A DNA stretch of 53,501 nucleotides from Hassallia byssoidea VB512170 (GCF_000817785.2 NZ_JTCM02000039.1:1-53501); one strand, 5' to 3'. Counted from the first letter of the stretch, positions 8,329 to 17,459 are shown. The notes: generated from the letters alone by a model not told the origin. A program made the numbers and translations.

Positions 8329-10209
8329 TTAAAATAATAGATTGGCTGCTCCTTTAATTCGGTCTAGCGGTTCCACAGAACGAGGTAAAATTGGTAAGCG
8401 AATAATAGTTTGCTCAACAAATAAACTATCATCAAGTGAACTATCTTGACTGTAACGGTTATGCACTATATAACGCTGTGGAACTCTCATGTTTTGCAAA
8501 GACTGAGTTAACCGCACTTGTTCGGCAATAATTGCAGCTTGAGCTTGGATGACACCAATAAATTCAGTATGGTGGGGATCTTTTAATTTCTTCTGCGCTT
8601 GTACAACTTGTTGTCGTAAATTCCGCAGCCTTGCCATAAAATCTACTCTACCTAAAATATTTTGATACTTCATCCACAGTTTGAATATCCAGGCTAGCCA
8701 ATCTGCCAATGCAGATGGCATTTCCAGAAAGCGTAGAAGATGACCGGTAGGGGCAGTATCCAAAATAATTAAATCTTGCTGTTTGCGCTCTAATAAATCC
8801 ATCACTCTAATCAGAGACAGCATTTCATCAATACCAGGTAAAGCTTGGGCTACAATTTGTCGCCATGCTTGGGGAGTGTAAGCGATTTTTACAGCTCCTG
8901 CTTCAGGTCTTTCACCGCTCATCATTTCGGCTAATTCCCAGAGATAGTCATTTCGGAACTGTTCTAATACTATCTCGGCATCGATTTCTTGACCACTTAA
9001 ATTGGCAGTTATCTGAGTGGGTTCGTGTTTTAATTTTGCCCCAAAAGCATCTCCCAAAGAATGGGCGGGGTCGATGGAAATGAGGCGAATATTTTTATCA
9101 GGATAACGACTTGCTAACGCCCACCCTATAGCAGCTGCTACTGTCGTTTTTCCAACTCCTCCTTTGCCGCCAACAAGGATAAGTTGCCGTCCTTCTGCGA
9201 TAAAATCGCTGAAACTGGGTAGGACTTTAGCTGACCATTGTATAAGTGGTGGTGGCGCAATTGCAACTGTATCAATTTTTTTAATTTTGCTAATAATATT
9301 ATCTAACGCTGCACTGCCAAGGGGTTCTAATGCTTGTTGCGGTACAATAAAAACAGCTTGTTTTCTTGGTAGTTTTACGAATTTATCTAGTAATTTTTGT
9401 TGTTCGCTATAGCGATCTAAATCTGTATCGGCATCTGTTAAAATCCGGTTAATGAATAAGCCACTGCTCGGAATTTCTAATACTTGCAAGCTTTCTAGAA
9501 ATCGTTCTGTTTCCAAGAGGCTCATAGGTTCAGCTTGCGCCACCACCAAGCAAGCGCTTATATCTTGATTTTGCAGCAGGCATCTGCCTTCTGCTAATTC
9601 ATGTTTCATCTTGAGCAAAAAGTCATCGACTTTATCGGCGGTATAACTTCGCTTAAAAGTTTGGGTAATAACCCGATGTTTTTCTTGGAATAATTCTAAA
9701 GAATTTAAAACTATATCTAAAAAATCTTTGATTCCCAATAAGTTTAATGTGTGACCGGAAGGAGCCATATCTACTACTACGCGGTCTACCACTTTTTCTG
9801 TCAGCAGGCGTTGAATTTCCAACAGACCCATAATTTCATCTAAACCGGGCCAGTCTAAATCCCAAACAGGTGTTAAGTCTTCGCCCTCAACAAAACTTCC
9901 CCGCTCAACTAATACCTCTAAAAACTTGCCGTATTTTGCCTTAAATTCTAGGAGTAATTCTTTAGCATCTAACGCCCGAACGCTCAAGTTAGGTAAATCA
10001 GGTAAGGGTAAAGCGTTGTCTTGCACTTTTATTTGTAACACATCGCCTAAAGAATGTGCTGGATCTGTAGATATTAACAGTATTTGTTCGTTGGGAAATA
10101 ATCTCGCCCAGCGCCGAGCAAAACCGCAGGCAATGGTAGTTTTTCCTACTCCACCTTTACCGCTAAACATTGCTAGGTGAAGCGAGTCGTACTTTACCAT
10201 ATCATCCAT
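8329..10209 (-). CDS. Two-domain ArsA/Get3-family ATPase
   Basis: A protein of 626 residues made of two tandem deviant-Walker P-loop ATPases. Each half starts with GKGGVGKTT (residue 17; residue ~347), contains DPAHSLGDV/DPAHSLGDA, and carries the ArsA-signature APSGH/APTGH (VDMAPSGH and LDTAPTGH). Family members either drive arsenite efflux (ArsA) or deliver tail-anchored proteins (Get3). No ArsB, ArsR or ArsC gene is nearby, so an arsenic role is unlikely. Placement 49 bases downstream of the LamG-GvpF/L fusion gene, on the same strand, suggests handling of hydrophobic gas-vesicle or membrane clients, which is inference. The ATG at 10209 follows an AGGAGG site. Confidence 0.88.
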   Translation of the reverse strand: MDDMVKYDSLHLAMFSGKGGVGKTTIACGFARRWARLFPNEQILLISTDPAHSLGDVLQIKVQDNALPLPDLPNLSVRALDAKELLLEFKAKYGKFLEVLVERGSFVEGEDLTPVWDLDWPGLDEIMGLLEIQRLLTEKVVDRVVVDMAPSGHTLNLLGIKDFLDIVLNSLELFQEKHRVITQTFKRSYTADKVDDFLLKMKHELAEGRCLLQNQDISACLVVAQAEPMSLLETERFLESLQVLEIPSSGLFINRILTDADTDLDRYSEQQKLLDKFVKLPRKQAVFIVPQQALEPLGSAALDNIISKIKKIDTVAIAPPPLIQWSAKVLPSFSDFIAEGRQLILVGGKGGVGKTTVAAAIGWALASRYPDKNIRLISIDPAHSLGDAFGAKLKHEPTQITANLSGQEIDAEIVLEQFRNDYLWELAEMMSGERPEAGAVKIAYTPQAWRQIVAQALPGIDEMLSLIRVMDLLERKQQDLIILDTAPTGHLLRFLEMPSALADWLAWIFKLWMKYQNILGRVDFMARLRNLRQQVVQAQKKLKDPHHTEFIGVIQAQAAIIAEQVRLTQSLQNMRVPQRYIVHNRYSQDSSLDDSLFVEQTIIRLPILPRSVEPLDRIKGAANLLF

Positions 10210-10258
10210 CTCTACACCTCCTGATATTTTTTATATTGAAAAATTCCAGATATAACTT

Positions 10259-12589
10259 TTAGATAAAATGGTAAGGAGGTAAGGCGAGTCCTAACTGTAA
10301 TTCCCAACGAGAACACGCTTTTTGCCAAGCTAGAAATTGTTCTGCAAGTAAAGGTTCGTCTTGACAACTGACTAAAAGATAAATCCGCGCTTCTTCACCC
10401 TGCGGTTGAACAACAATTGCCGACTTATATATCTGGGTAATTAGATGAACTGCATTTTCCCATTCCGCAGTTTGAGCTATTTGAAAGTCTTGCTGTGTTT
10501 GATAACGTTGTTTCTTTGCTAAAAAATACTGTCTTCCTCCTGATTCAGGCGTTATAACTGGTTCATCTATTCGGGGAATAAACTTCAAGATATATTCGGC
10601 TTTACCATTTAGTTGGCGTAGCTTTTCTAGATATTTCTCAGCGTGGGATTCTAGATGAGTCAGTAAGCTTTCTTTTGAGGCAAAGGAAGTGCCGAACCGC
10701 AAGGGTAAAATTGTAGTCTGGCGAAATAGTTCGCAAATGACTTGATCGTGCGACAAAACTGCTTGGATTAATCGTTCGTCATCGTTTTGCAATGATTCTA
10801 AAGACACTTCTGGTTCCACCAAAGCTGAAACGCCAGCATGACTTATAAAAAGTACGCGATCGCTAATGCCCTTAGGTAACTCCAAAACGGTGGCTGGTGT
10901 CAAGAGAAAAGCGTAAGTGTAAAAGTTAGACAGTTCCACGCTTAGTCGCAAAGGTAAAACTTTTTTATCAATTGGCACTTCAACTTGTTTCCAGGTTGCT
11001 CCAGTTATCTGACCGTGATTGGCATTTTTGGTTTTGTCAGAGACTGTATCACCATTACCTTCATTCAAGGGCCAGTAGCCCACTAATCCGGGTTCGTTGC
11101 CCACGAGACGACGCGACATATCGGCTTGGATTTCCACTTGGGAACGAGCTGAATTCCAAATGCGAAATTCAGCCATTTGCCCTTTAAAGAAATGCCGCCC
11201 CCCTCCCACTGCCCCTCGACTTAAGTAGAGCGGTGAATTGTTCTGAGTTGTTCCTATGGTTGTGTCATTTGCGCTTGCCACTTCGACACCATCTACATAC
11301 AAGTACAGTTGCGAACTTTGCTTAACAAACGCAACGTGATGAAACTGTTGATCGTTAATCGGTTCCAAACAGGAGACTGCTGGATTCTTTTTCTCATCAT
11401 CATACCGAGACGCATAGAGGCGACCATTCTTACTGCTGTATCGGATGGCGTATGGAAATGGGGTTCCTACCCATTTTTCGAGGACATTGATATCGAATAT
11501 TGTTTTGCTCTTACTTTCCTCCATAGGGTCTGGCTTCAGCCAAACTTCGATCGCAAAATCTTGCGCTTGGGCAAAGTCTAAAGTAGGTGAATATGGGATT
11601 TCTACATAATCATCTTGCCCGTCAAACATCAATACTGGCTGTAAAGATTTCTCTGGCTCTTTAGTGGGCGATTCTTCAAAAAAGGACTCAGGAGGAGTTG
11701 TAACAGGAGGCTTTACAGGTACTTCTGGTTGCTTTACCTCTAAAGGTGGAGTCGGGGTGGGTGGAGTGGTAGGTACTTCTGGTTGCTTTGCCTCTAAAGG
11801 TGGAGTCGGGGTTAGTAGAGTGATAGGTACTTCTGGTTGCTTTACCTGAGAAAGGGGAGTCGGGGTTAGTGAAGTGATAGGTACTTCTGGTTGCTTTACC
11901 TGAGGAAGTGGAGTCGGGGTTAGTGAAGTGATAGGTACTTCTGGTTGCTTTACCTCTAAAGGTGGAGTAGAAGTGGGTGAAGTGGGTTCGGCAGTTTTAG
12001 GCGATCGCTCAATAGCAAGAGTCTGAATTTCAACTGGGGAAAGCGCTTTCGCCCAAATCCGCACTTTAGTAATACTGCCGTGAAAAAAACACGAACTTGC
12101 TCCAGCTTCGGTTGCTCCTGCGCCCACGTGCAATGGATGGCGATCGTTTGGTTTAAACTGAATTCCTGTGTATTGCCCCACTGCTCGACCATTAATATAG
12201 AAAGCCATTGTTTGGGATAGTGAGTCATAGGTTCCTGCTAGATGAGTCCAGATGTCTTCTTTAGCTTTCGAGCCTGTAAGAATAACCCAAGGAATTCCTA
12301 TCTGACCGCTACCGAGCCAAAACTGCCACTGTTGTGCTGCGTTCACACAGAAGACATACCCTCGACGCCCAAGGCTTGCAGAACCACTGACGGAAGTCAA
12401 AATCGCTCGATAGCCTCTACCGCCCTGAAACTGAACCGACATCTCGACCGTAAAGCTAGTGGGGTTGATATCTGCTGCGTAGGGAATATCAATCTGATCG
12501 CTAGTGCCATTGAAGTAGGGAGTTGCCGAGGCAGGATAACCAAGGTCAATATCTTTTGGTTGTCCGGCAACAGTTTCTTGCTGTTTCAT
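10259..12589 (-). CDS. LamG-LamG-GvpF/L fusion protein
   Basis: A 776-residue chimera. Residues about 20-195 form a LamG/concanavalin-like jelly-roll domain (AYDIN-type strand pattern, HLAGTYD, VRIWAKALS). A Pro/Thr-rich linker with five KQPEVP repeats follows. A second LamG domain spans about 320-545 (FDGQDDYVEIPY, FRIWNSARS, GYWPLNEG). The last ~230 residues match the GvpF/GvpL family: YTYAFLLTP near the start, TILPLRFGT and LNGKAEYILKF. There is no signal peptide, so the LamG domains appear to be cytoplasmic or vesicle-surface modules. GvpF/L proteins normally assist vesicle nucleation and are ~240-270 aa. I know of no characterised LamG-GvpF/L protein. The first LamG is paralogous to that of the 18932-21904 protein. 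It is first in a minus-strand run with the ArsA-like gene. Confidence 0.85.
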   Translation of the reverse strand: MKQQETVAGQPKDIDLGYPASATPYFNGTSDQIDIPYAADINPTSFTVEMSVQFQGGRGYRAILTSVSGSASLGRRGYVFCVNAAQQWQFWLGSGQIGIPWVILTGSKAKEDIWTHLAGTYDSLSQTMAFYINGRAVGQYTGIQFKPNDRHPLHVGAGATEAGASSCFFHGSITKVRIWAKALSPVEIQTLAIERSPKTAEPTSPTSTPPLEVKQPEVPITSLTPTPLPQVKQPEVPITSLTPTPLSQVKQPEVPITLLTPTPPLEAKQPEVPTTPPTPTPPLEVKQPEVPVKPPVTTPPESFFEESPTKEPEKSLQPVLMFDGQDDYVEIPYSPTLDFAQAQDFAIEVWLKPDPMEESKSKTIFDINVLEKWVGTPFPYAIRYSSKNGRLYASRYDDEKKNPAVSCLEPINDQQFHHVAFVKQSSQLYLYVDGVEVASANDTTIGTTQNNSPLYLSRGAVGGGRHFFKGQMAEFRIWNSARSQVEIQADMSRRLVGNEPGLVGYWPLNEGNGDTVSDKTKNANHGQITGATWKQVEVPIDKKVLPLRLSVELSNFYTYAFLLTPATVLELPKGISDRVLFISHAGVSALVEPEVSLESLQNDDERLIQAVLSHDQVICELFRQTTILPLRFGTSFASKESLLTHLESHAEKYLEKLRQLNGKAEYILKFIPRIDEPVITPESGGRQYFLAKKQRYQTQQDFQIAQTAEWENAVHLITQIYKSAIVVQPQGEEARIYLLVSCQDEPLLAEQFLAWQKACSRWELQLGLALPPYHFI
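11695..11995 (-). repeat. Five tandem KQPEVP-linker repeats within the LamG-GvpF/L gene
   Basis: The word AGGTACTTCTGGTTGCTTT (plus strand) recurs five times at ~53-55-base spacing, encoding KQPEVPxTxxTPTP units of about 18 residues. It forms the Pro/Thr-rich linker between the first and second LamG domains. Near-identical copies imply recent expansion by slippage or recombination. The 990-residue paralogue has its own shorter Pro/Thr linker. Confidence 0.85.
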
Positions 12590-12720
12590 CGATCGCTCAC
12601 TCCCCTTGACCGGCTTTCTATTAGAGGTTCTACTAAAAATTTTGCCCAGCTTTAGTAATAGTATTTACGAACGCTGATTGCTAATTATAGTATTATTTAT
12701 AGGTTACTTATAAAGTATAT

Positions 12721-13068
12721 ATGAAAAACATTCCCCCGCGCCGCACAATTCAGCCTAAAATCAGCACCATCCATCGTCAGAAAAGTGAAGCTGCTGAACA
12801 ATTAGATTTGTATAAAATGGTAACGAAACGACAGCGTATCCAGCAAGAATTGCAGTTTATGGAACAGCGTCTTCAACTATTGAGACAACAACTGGGCATT
12901 CTCGATAGCCAAATAGAGAATACAGAAAAAACTATTCAGAGCTTGCGTCAATCAACTCCTAGTTCTTCTCAAAGTGCAAACAATAATACTTGTTCTCCTC
13001 AAAATACGACCAGTCCTAATAAGAGTGTTAAGTCGAGTTCTTTCCAAACTTTCTATCTTGAATATTAA
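12721..13068 (+). CDS. Small coiled-coil protein in the gvp cluster
   Basis: A protein of 115 residues. Residues about 20-80 are a strongly heptad-patterned helix (LDLYKMVTKRQRIQQELQFM...LRQQLGILDSQI), and the last 35 are Ser/Asn/Thr-rich. It lies alone on the plus strand between the divergently read LamG-GvpF/L gene and the gvpJ-K-F-G operon, and converges on gvpG. Small coiled-coil accessory proteins (gvpV/W-like) occur in cyanobacterial gvp clusters and this may be one, but I cannot match it securely. An AT-rich 131-base gap upstream holds its promoter and that of the divergent gene. Confidence 0.65.
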   Translation: MKNIPPRRTIQPKISTIHRQKSEAAEQLDLYKMVTKRQRIQQELQFMEQRLQLLRQQLGILDSQIENTEKTIQSLRQSTPSSSQSANNNTCSPQNTTSPNKSVKSSSFQTFYLEY

Positions 13069-13087
13069 TTTCTGACTTCTGACTTTT

Positions 13088-13114
13088 GTACAAACGCCCT
13101 TAGAGCGTTTGTAC
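13088..13114. terminator. Bidirectional terminator-like hairpin
   Basis: A perfect 10-bp stem GTACAAACGC / GCGTTTGTAC with a 7-base loop lies exactly between the stops of the convergent coiled-coil gene (13068) and gvpG (13118). Its position suits a shared terminator. Confidence 0.7.
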
Positions 13115-13117
13115 CTT

Positions 13118-13363
13118 TCATTCAGATTCTTCTGCTGCTTCTTCCAAGGCTTGAATTTTCAGCAAAAGTTCTTCTTCTTGAATTTCAAAGTCCTCTTCTG
13201 AAATCTCACCTATATCAAAGGCTAACTGTAAAGTTAATAACTGTTTTTGCAAATTTTGTGCATCATCTAATTCAGCATTAGCACGCTCTAGAAGTTGCTC
13301 TCCTATCCAGATGATTCCACCAAGGGGTCCGGAAATAGGAAAAGTTAATAGATCCAGAAACAT
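13118..13363 (-). CDS. gvpG: Gas vesicle protein GvpG
   Basis: An 81-residue GvpG-family protein. The N-terminus (FLDLLTFPISGPLGGIIWIGEQLLERA) is the family signature, followed by a Glu-rich helical tail (QEEELLLKIQALEEAAEE). GvpG is an accessory protein that acts with GvpF/L in vesicle nucleation or assembly. It is last in the gvpJ-K-F/L-G operon, 14 bases after gvpF/L. Confidence 0.92.
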   Translation of the reverse strand: MFLDLLTFPISGPLGGIIWIGEQLLERANAELDDAQNLQKQLLTLQLAFDIGEISEEDFEIQEEELLLKIQALEEAAEESE

Positions 13364-13377
13364 AATATTAGCTTTCT

Positions 13378-14112
13378 TTAAGAAAGCTGGGCAAATGTAT
13401 AAGGAGCCGTAAAATTGTTGTAGCGAATTCGCAGGCGATCGGCAAATTTCTGGTCGATTGCTTCTACTTTGTCGCTAAAGTTAGATTCACTTTCCCAAGG
13501 AATCAAATAAGCCGCATTATAAATCATCTCTTCCGTCATCGTATCGTTTTCCACAAATTCCTCTGCTAAAGCGTTCAATTCAGAACGGAAAACATCAATG
13601 ACTGTTTGCTTGCGAACTTGCAATCCATTTTCAATCAGCTTGCCAATTTCAATGATTTCCGACCTACTTAAAGCTTTACCTTCCATCGCATCGCGCTTTT
13701 TTTTCAAGCTGACATTTGACTCTAATAACCCCTGAATCTCCGATTGGCTATTCCAAAATACCTTGACGCTAACTTCTCTGCGTCCTTCCAATTTTTGAAA
13801 TAACTCTTCGAGTTTTTCTTTATGGGGACGAGTCAATTGATCGGTGACTGTTTCCCAGGTTTTCACTACCAATCCAAAGCGAAGAGGTAGTAAAGTACGG
13901 AACCCCTCACTCATGGCGAGTTCCAAAACTTTTTCGTGGCACAATAAATTGCGTCGGGAAGTGAGATATTTTTCTTTTTTAGCTTCTGAGTATAAAAAGT
14001 TGAACCCGTCAACACTATAGCTCTGAACTGGTTGTTGATCTAGTCCTTCGAGGACTACTTTTTCGGAAATAGGTGCGGGTAAAATGCCGTAAAGATAAAG
14101 ACCATTACTCAT
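13378..14112 (-). CDS. gvpF: Gas vesicle protein GvpF/GvpL
   Basis: A 244-residue GvpF/L-family protein of normal length. It shows the opening LYLYGILP, the conserved LLPLRFG, the VKVFW strand, and the closing GPW-equivalent region YTFAQLS. The family binds GvpA and helps start or hold the assembling shell. It shares this fold with the C-terminal domain of the LamG fusion (10259-12589), so the locus encodes two GvpF/L-type modules. Whether this one is best named F or L is arbitrary; cyanobacteria often write gvpF/L. The ATG at 14112 lies 23 bases after gvpK. Confidence 0.92.
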   Translation of the reverse strand: MSNGLYLYGILPAPISEKVVLEGLDQQPVQSYSVDGFNFLYSEAKKEKYLTSRRNLLCHEKVLELAMSEGFRTLLPLRFGLVVKTWETVTDQLTRPHKEKLEELFQKLEGRREVSVKVFWNSQSEIQGLLESNVSLKKKRDAMEGKALSRSEIIEIGKLIENGLQVRKQTVIDVFRSELNALAEEFVENDTMTEEMIYNAAYLIPWESESNFSDKVEAIDQKFADRLRIRYNNFTAPYTFAQLS

Positions 14113-14135
14113 AATTTTTTTAAATAAAAGAACAT

Positions 14136-14606
14136 TTATATCGATTTTGATGTTAAAATCACCCGCAGCTTTGCGTGAATCAAATTTAGGTTACCCAAGC
14201 CTAAATCAACATCGCCATGCACCACAATTCCAACATTTAAAAGTCTGTCTAGCAGTTCCAAGATAGAAGGACTGTTGCTAGTTTCCCCCGGATAGTAAGT
14301 TCCAGGCGGTGGTAAAAGGGTGCCGAATTCTCCCAGATTGACATTCAAGTCTGCTGGATCAATTTCAAAAATCTCGCATAAGCGTAGCACTTGTTCTTCC
14401 AGTTTTTGCAGACTTTCTGCTGCTTGATCTAAGTCTGATTCGTCTATAAGTTGCTGTTCCATGCGGCGAATGACTTGCGCTTCCATTAACTGGCGAATTA
14501 ATTCCACCACTGTTAACAGTAAAGAAGCCAGTCCTGCCTTACTGTTCAATTGGTTAGGGGTACTTGCTATCTCAGGATTTTCAGAGGGTGTGCCAACTAA
14601 TGTCAT
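14136..14606 (-). CDS. gvpK: Gas vesicle protein GvpK with GvpA/J-like C-terminal segment
   Basis: A 156-residue protein. Residues about 22-105 are GvpK (GLASLLLTVVELIRQLMEAQ, RRMEQQLID, ending DLNVNLGEFGTLL). After a Pro/Gly linker the last ~45 residues (SILELLDRLLNVGIVVHGDV, then LNLIHAKLRVIL) match the amphipathic core of the GvpA/GvpJ family. The tail probably lets GvpK contact the GvpA shell. From memory this extended form is found in other cyanobacteria. It is spaced 12 bases from gvpJ in the same operon. Confidence 0.9.
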   Translation of the reverse strand: MTLVGTPSENPEIASTPNQLNSKAGLASLLLTVVELIRQLMEAQVIRRMEQQLIDESDLDQAAESLQKLEEQVLRLCEIFEIDPADLNVNLGEFGTLLPPPGTYYPGETSNSPSILELLDRLLNVGIVVHGDVDLGLGNLNLIHAKLRVILTSKSI

Positions 14607-14618
14607 AATGCCAATTTT

Positions 14619-15050
14619 TTACCTTTCATCTGGAGGGTTAATGCCCTTTTCAGCAGAGGGAGACTTTTTCGGCATAGAATAAGGATTCGTTAGTTCACTG
14701 GTAGCTAAAGCTTTGAGCGATCGCATTTCTGCTTCTATACTTTGCAACCGTTCCTGAAGTTGGCGATTTTCGTCAATTAACGTCTGCGCCTTGCTGCTGA
14801 GATAGGGGTCATTTTCCCACCAATTTATTCCCATCTCCCGCGCTTTATCCACTGAGGAAATCAACAAACGAATTCGGATATGCAAAAGTTCGGTGGAGGC
14901 GACAGAAACAGAGATATCACCTGCAATCACAATTCCCTTATCCAAAACTCGTTCGAGAATATCCGCCAAAGTTGAGCCTTGGGTAGATGTTGCAATTGCT
15001 CGACTAGCGTTGGATTGAGAATTTTTCGGCAGGATAGGCGTAGAAGTCAC
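14619..15050 (-). CDS. gvpJ: Gas vesicle protein GvpJ (minor shell protein)
   Basis: A 143-residue GvpA-related minor structural protein. Residues about 28-72 are the GvpA/J core (TLADILERVLDKGIVIAGDI, then LLHIRIRLLISSVDKA), and residues 73-143 form a helical tail (LIDENRQLQERLQSIEAEM). The start must be the GTG at 15050: an in-frame TAA lies just upstream and there is no earlier ATG before the conserved core. First gene of the minus-strand operon, diverging from gvpA across the control region. Confidence 0.92.
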   Translation of the reverse strand: MTSTPILPKNSQSNASRAIATSTQGSTLADILERVLDKGIVIAGDISVSVASTELLHIRIRLLISSVDKAREMGINWWENDPYLSSKAQTLIDENRQLQERLQSIEAEMRSLKALATSELTNPYSMPKKSPSAEKGINPPDER

Positions 15051-15894
15051 GATTGTTTAGATTTCTCTATAGTATTTGACGCTTTCTTATGTTATACGAG
15101 AATATAAAAAATTTTTCTTTTTTTGAATCCCCTAAATTTATCTGGATTTATTTCTTCGGAATTTATTTCTCAGGATGCCTTTTTAGACCTAGCATAGCTG
15201 TGTCAACAGCATTTCTAGGAGGAAATGTGAGAAATTTCTCTTTTATCTTAATAATTTGTCTTGGAGTTTAGCGATCGCCCTTGCTGAAAATAGCGCTCCT
15301 TTGCTACTGCCTAGCTTCTTGATAATAAATCGGATCTCGTGTTTTTGGTATTTGGGATATTTAAATAATTATTAAAACGTTTGCAAACTCAGAAAAAGTA
15401 GGAAAAGTACATTTATCCTTTCAGATAAAATCTATTTTGTCAATGATCGATTTGACTTTTTTTTAGATAGATTATACTAATATTTTGCTATATACTGAAA
15501 CTTCAGCGCCAAAGTGAATCATGAGTAATTTGGTTACGCCTTAGCGAAGGCGTAGCTTGCGCCTCTGGTACGAGGCTCCTTTTTTGTCGGCTCGCTCCCA
15601 CAAAAATTACGTTTTTTACCACGTTCTTCCAAAATAATTAAGTAATATTGCTTATTTACAAAATTTCCAAAACCTTTTATAAGAATGAGAAAATTACTGG
15701 AATTTAGACTAAGCTTTGCCAGATTTGGCAGCAATAAGTCATTAAATTTTCTTTTTCAAAAAATTAAATTTTGGACATAGATACAACATTTGGATTTGAA
15801 AATTTCTCTTTTGGGATTAAGATAAAATGGCTACTCAAAAAGTCTGTCGCCAGTAGGTGGTTACAGAATTTTATATATATCGAGAGAAGTAATT
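15051..15894. promoter_or_regulatory. Divergent gvpJ/gvpA control region
   Basis: These 844 bases separate the divergent gvpJ and gvpA operons and hold no convincing gene. They are strongly AT-rich. Candidate promoter elements for gvpA are TTGACT (15452-15457) with TATACT (15473-15478), and a nearer TTGAAA (15796-15801) with TAAGAT (15818-15823), about 70 bases from the gvpA ATG. Between them lies a double-hairpin dispersed repeat (15535-15576) followed by a T-run. A weak AGAGAAG ribosome-binding site precedes gvpA. The length suggests regulated transcription. Confidence 0.45.
15535..15586. repeat. Tandem-hairpin dispersed repeat upstream of gvpA
   Basis: Two adjacent perfect hairpins: TACGCCTT / AAGGCGTA (15535-15542 with 15547-15554) and GCCTC / GAGGC (15561-15565 with 15572-15576), then a run of six T's. 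The layout is like the hairpin pair at 17706-17733. It may be a mobile palindrome or act as a terminator for read-through from the left. Confidence 0.55.
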
Positions 15895-16113
15895 ATGGCA
15901 GTTGAAAAAGTAAACTCATCTTCTAGTCTGGCTGAAGTCATCGATCGCATTCTTGATAAGGGTGTTGTCATCGATGTGTGGGTACGGGTATCCCTTGTGG
16001 GAATCGAGCTGTTAGCAGTGGAAGCACGGATTGTAATAGCATCAGTAGAAACTTATTTGAAGTATGCAGAAGCTGTTGGCTTGACCGCTCAAGCTGCTGT
16101 ACCAGCGATCTGA
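15895..16113 (+). CDS. gvpA: Gas vesicle major shell protein GvpA
   Basis: A 72-residue GvpA, nearly canonical for cyanobacteria: [53 protein letters not shown]. It polymerises into the ribbed gas-permeable shell and sets vesicle hydrophobicity. One gene copy is seen here, followed by gvpC and gvpN on the same strand. The 57-base gap to gvpC carries two direct TATAGCG words around a T-rich stretch. Confidence 0.97.
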   Translation: MAVEKVNSSSSLAEVIDRILDKGVVIDVWVRVSLVGIELLAVEARIVIASVETYLKYAEAVGLTAQAAVPAI

Positions 16114-16170
16114 ACGTTTATAGCGTACCTTTTTATTTTTGGTAGGTATAGCGCCAAAGGAGCCTAGATA

Positions 16171-16542
16171 GTGTCTCTTAGAGAACAATGGAACGCTGCC
16201 CGAGTGCAACGCCAAGAAGAAGTCCGCGAACGTCAACAGGATGTGCTGGAGTATCGTCAGCAGATTCAAGCAGAGATGGCAGCACTGCATCAGTATCAGC
16301 GGACAATGTTGAGTAACTTCCGCAGCACTTTGCAAGCCGATGTAGCTGCTTTCCTAGAGGAGACGCGATCGCATCAGCAGGAAGTCTGGTTCGACCAGCG
16401 ACAGCAACGAGCGGCTTACGTAGCAGCGATACAAAATTATGTATGGGGGACAACGCCCATTCCTGAAAATGGCAGTTATGCAACAGGTGTTTCACCTTCG
16501 CAACCTTCTACTGTTATCCCAACAGATATGAGGCGAGATTAG
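16171..16542 (+). CDS. gvpC: Gas vesicle protein GvpC, short form
   Basis: A 123-residue helical protein in the canonical gvpC position. The Gln/Arg/Glu-rich helical content ([19 protein letters not shown] and [19 protein letters not shown]) fits GvpC, the surface strut protein that strengthens the shell. Well-studied GvpC has several 33-residue repeats; here only about two weak repeat-like segments can be seen, followed by a Pro/Thr-rich tail. It starts with GTG at 16171 after AAAGGAG. Shortened GvpC is expected to give weaker or wider vesicles unless other coat proteins compensate. Confidence 0.82.
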   Translation: MSLREQWNAARVQRQEEVRERQQDVLEYRQQIQAEMAALHQYQRTMLSNFRSTLQADVAAFLEETRSHQQEVWFDQRQQRAAYVAAIQNYVWGTTPIPENGSYATGVSPSQPSTVIPTDMRRD

Positions 16543-16544
16543 TT

Positions 16545-17459
16545 GTGACCACAGTTCTGCAAGCCAACTCCCATAATTTTGTCGATACACCAGCAATCAA
16601 TCGTCTGACTGGGCGTGCGCTGCGCTATCTTCACGCTGGTTTCTCTGTCCACCTGCGCGGTCCTGCTGGAACCGGCAAAACAACATTGGCAATACATTTG
16701 GCGAATCTTTTGGAGCGTCCAATTTTGCTGATGTTTGGAGATGATGAACACAAGTCTTCCGATCTGATTGGTAATCAACGGGGCTATAACCGCAAGAAAG
16801 TTGTTGATAATTTTATTCACACTGTTGTCAAGCTGGAAGATGAATTCCGCCAGACCTGGGTCGATGCCCGCCTGACCACTGCCTGCCGTGAGGGTTTCAC
16901 CTTGGTCTACGATGAGTTCAATCGTTCCCGTCCTGAGGTGAATAATGTGCTGCTCTCCGTATTGGAGGAAAAGCTACTGGTGCTACCAAGCGCTGCTCAA
17001 CAACAGGAATATATTCGTGCCCACCCCCAGTTCCGAGTCATCTTTACCTCGAATCCAGAGGAGTATTGCGGAGTTCATGAAACTCAGGATGCACTGATGG
17101 ATCGCCTGATAACGATTGATATTCCAGAGCCAGACGAACTGACTCAGGAGGAGATTGTTGTCCAAAAATCAGGATTGACACGAGCAGATGCCTCAGTGAT
17201 TGTGTCTCTTGTCAAGAGGTTTCGGGAGCGCACACAGCAAAAAGAAAAGTCCTCCGGTTTGCGAGCGTGTCTAATCGTTGCTAAAGTCTGTCACAGCAAT
17301 AATATTCCTGTTGTGCCGACTGGCGCTGACTTTCAAGATATCTGTGCAGATGTCCTGCTGTCGCGTTCCAAACTGTCCTGGGGTGAAGCAAGCTTGATTC
17401 TTGGGGAACTGTTTGCCGAAGTTCGGTCAGCAAAAAAACTTTCTGCTAAACGGAGGTGA
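16545..17459 (+). CDS. gvpN: Gas vesicle AAA+ ATPase GvpN
   Basis: A 304-residue MoxR-clade AAA+ ATPase of the GvpN family. Walker A GPAGTGKT (39-46), the family motif [16 protein letters not shown], Walker [17 protein letters not shown], sensor [20 protein letters not shown]. GvpN is needed for vesicle elongation. It starts with GTG two bases after the gvpC stop. MoxR-type ATPases usually pair with VWA proteins; the VWA gene at 4416-5624 is a possible partner. Confidence 0.95.
   Translation: MTTVLQANSHNFVDTPAINRLTGRALRYLHAGFSVHLRGPAGTGKTTLAIHLANLLERPILLMFGDDEHKSSDLIGNQRGYNRKKVVDNFIHTVVKLEDEFRQTWVDARLTTACREGFTLVYDEFNRSRPEVNNVLLSVLEEKLLVLPSAAQQQEYIRAHPQFRVIFTSNPEEYCGVHETQDALMDRLITIDIPEPDELTQEEIVVQKSGLTRADASVIVSLVKRFRERTQQKEKSSGLRACLIVAKVCHSNNIPVVPTGADFQDICADVLLSRSKLSWGEASLILGELFAEVRSAKKLSAKRR

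Noticed and set aside
8329-10209. Arsenite-efflux ATPase
   Set aside because: No ArsB, ArsR, ArsC or ArsD gene is near; gas-vesicle context is stronger.
15089-15734. Two small open frames in the gvpJ/gvpA gap
   Set aside because: They run through AT-rich and palindromic repeat DNA with no coding signature.
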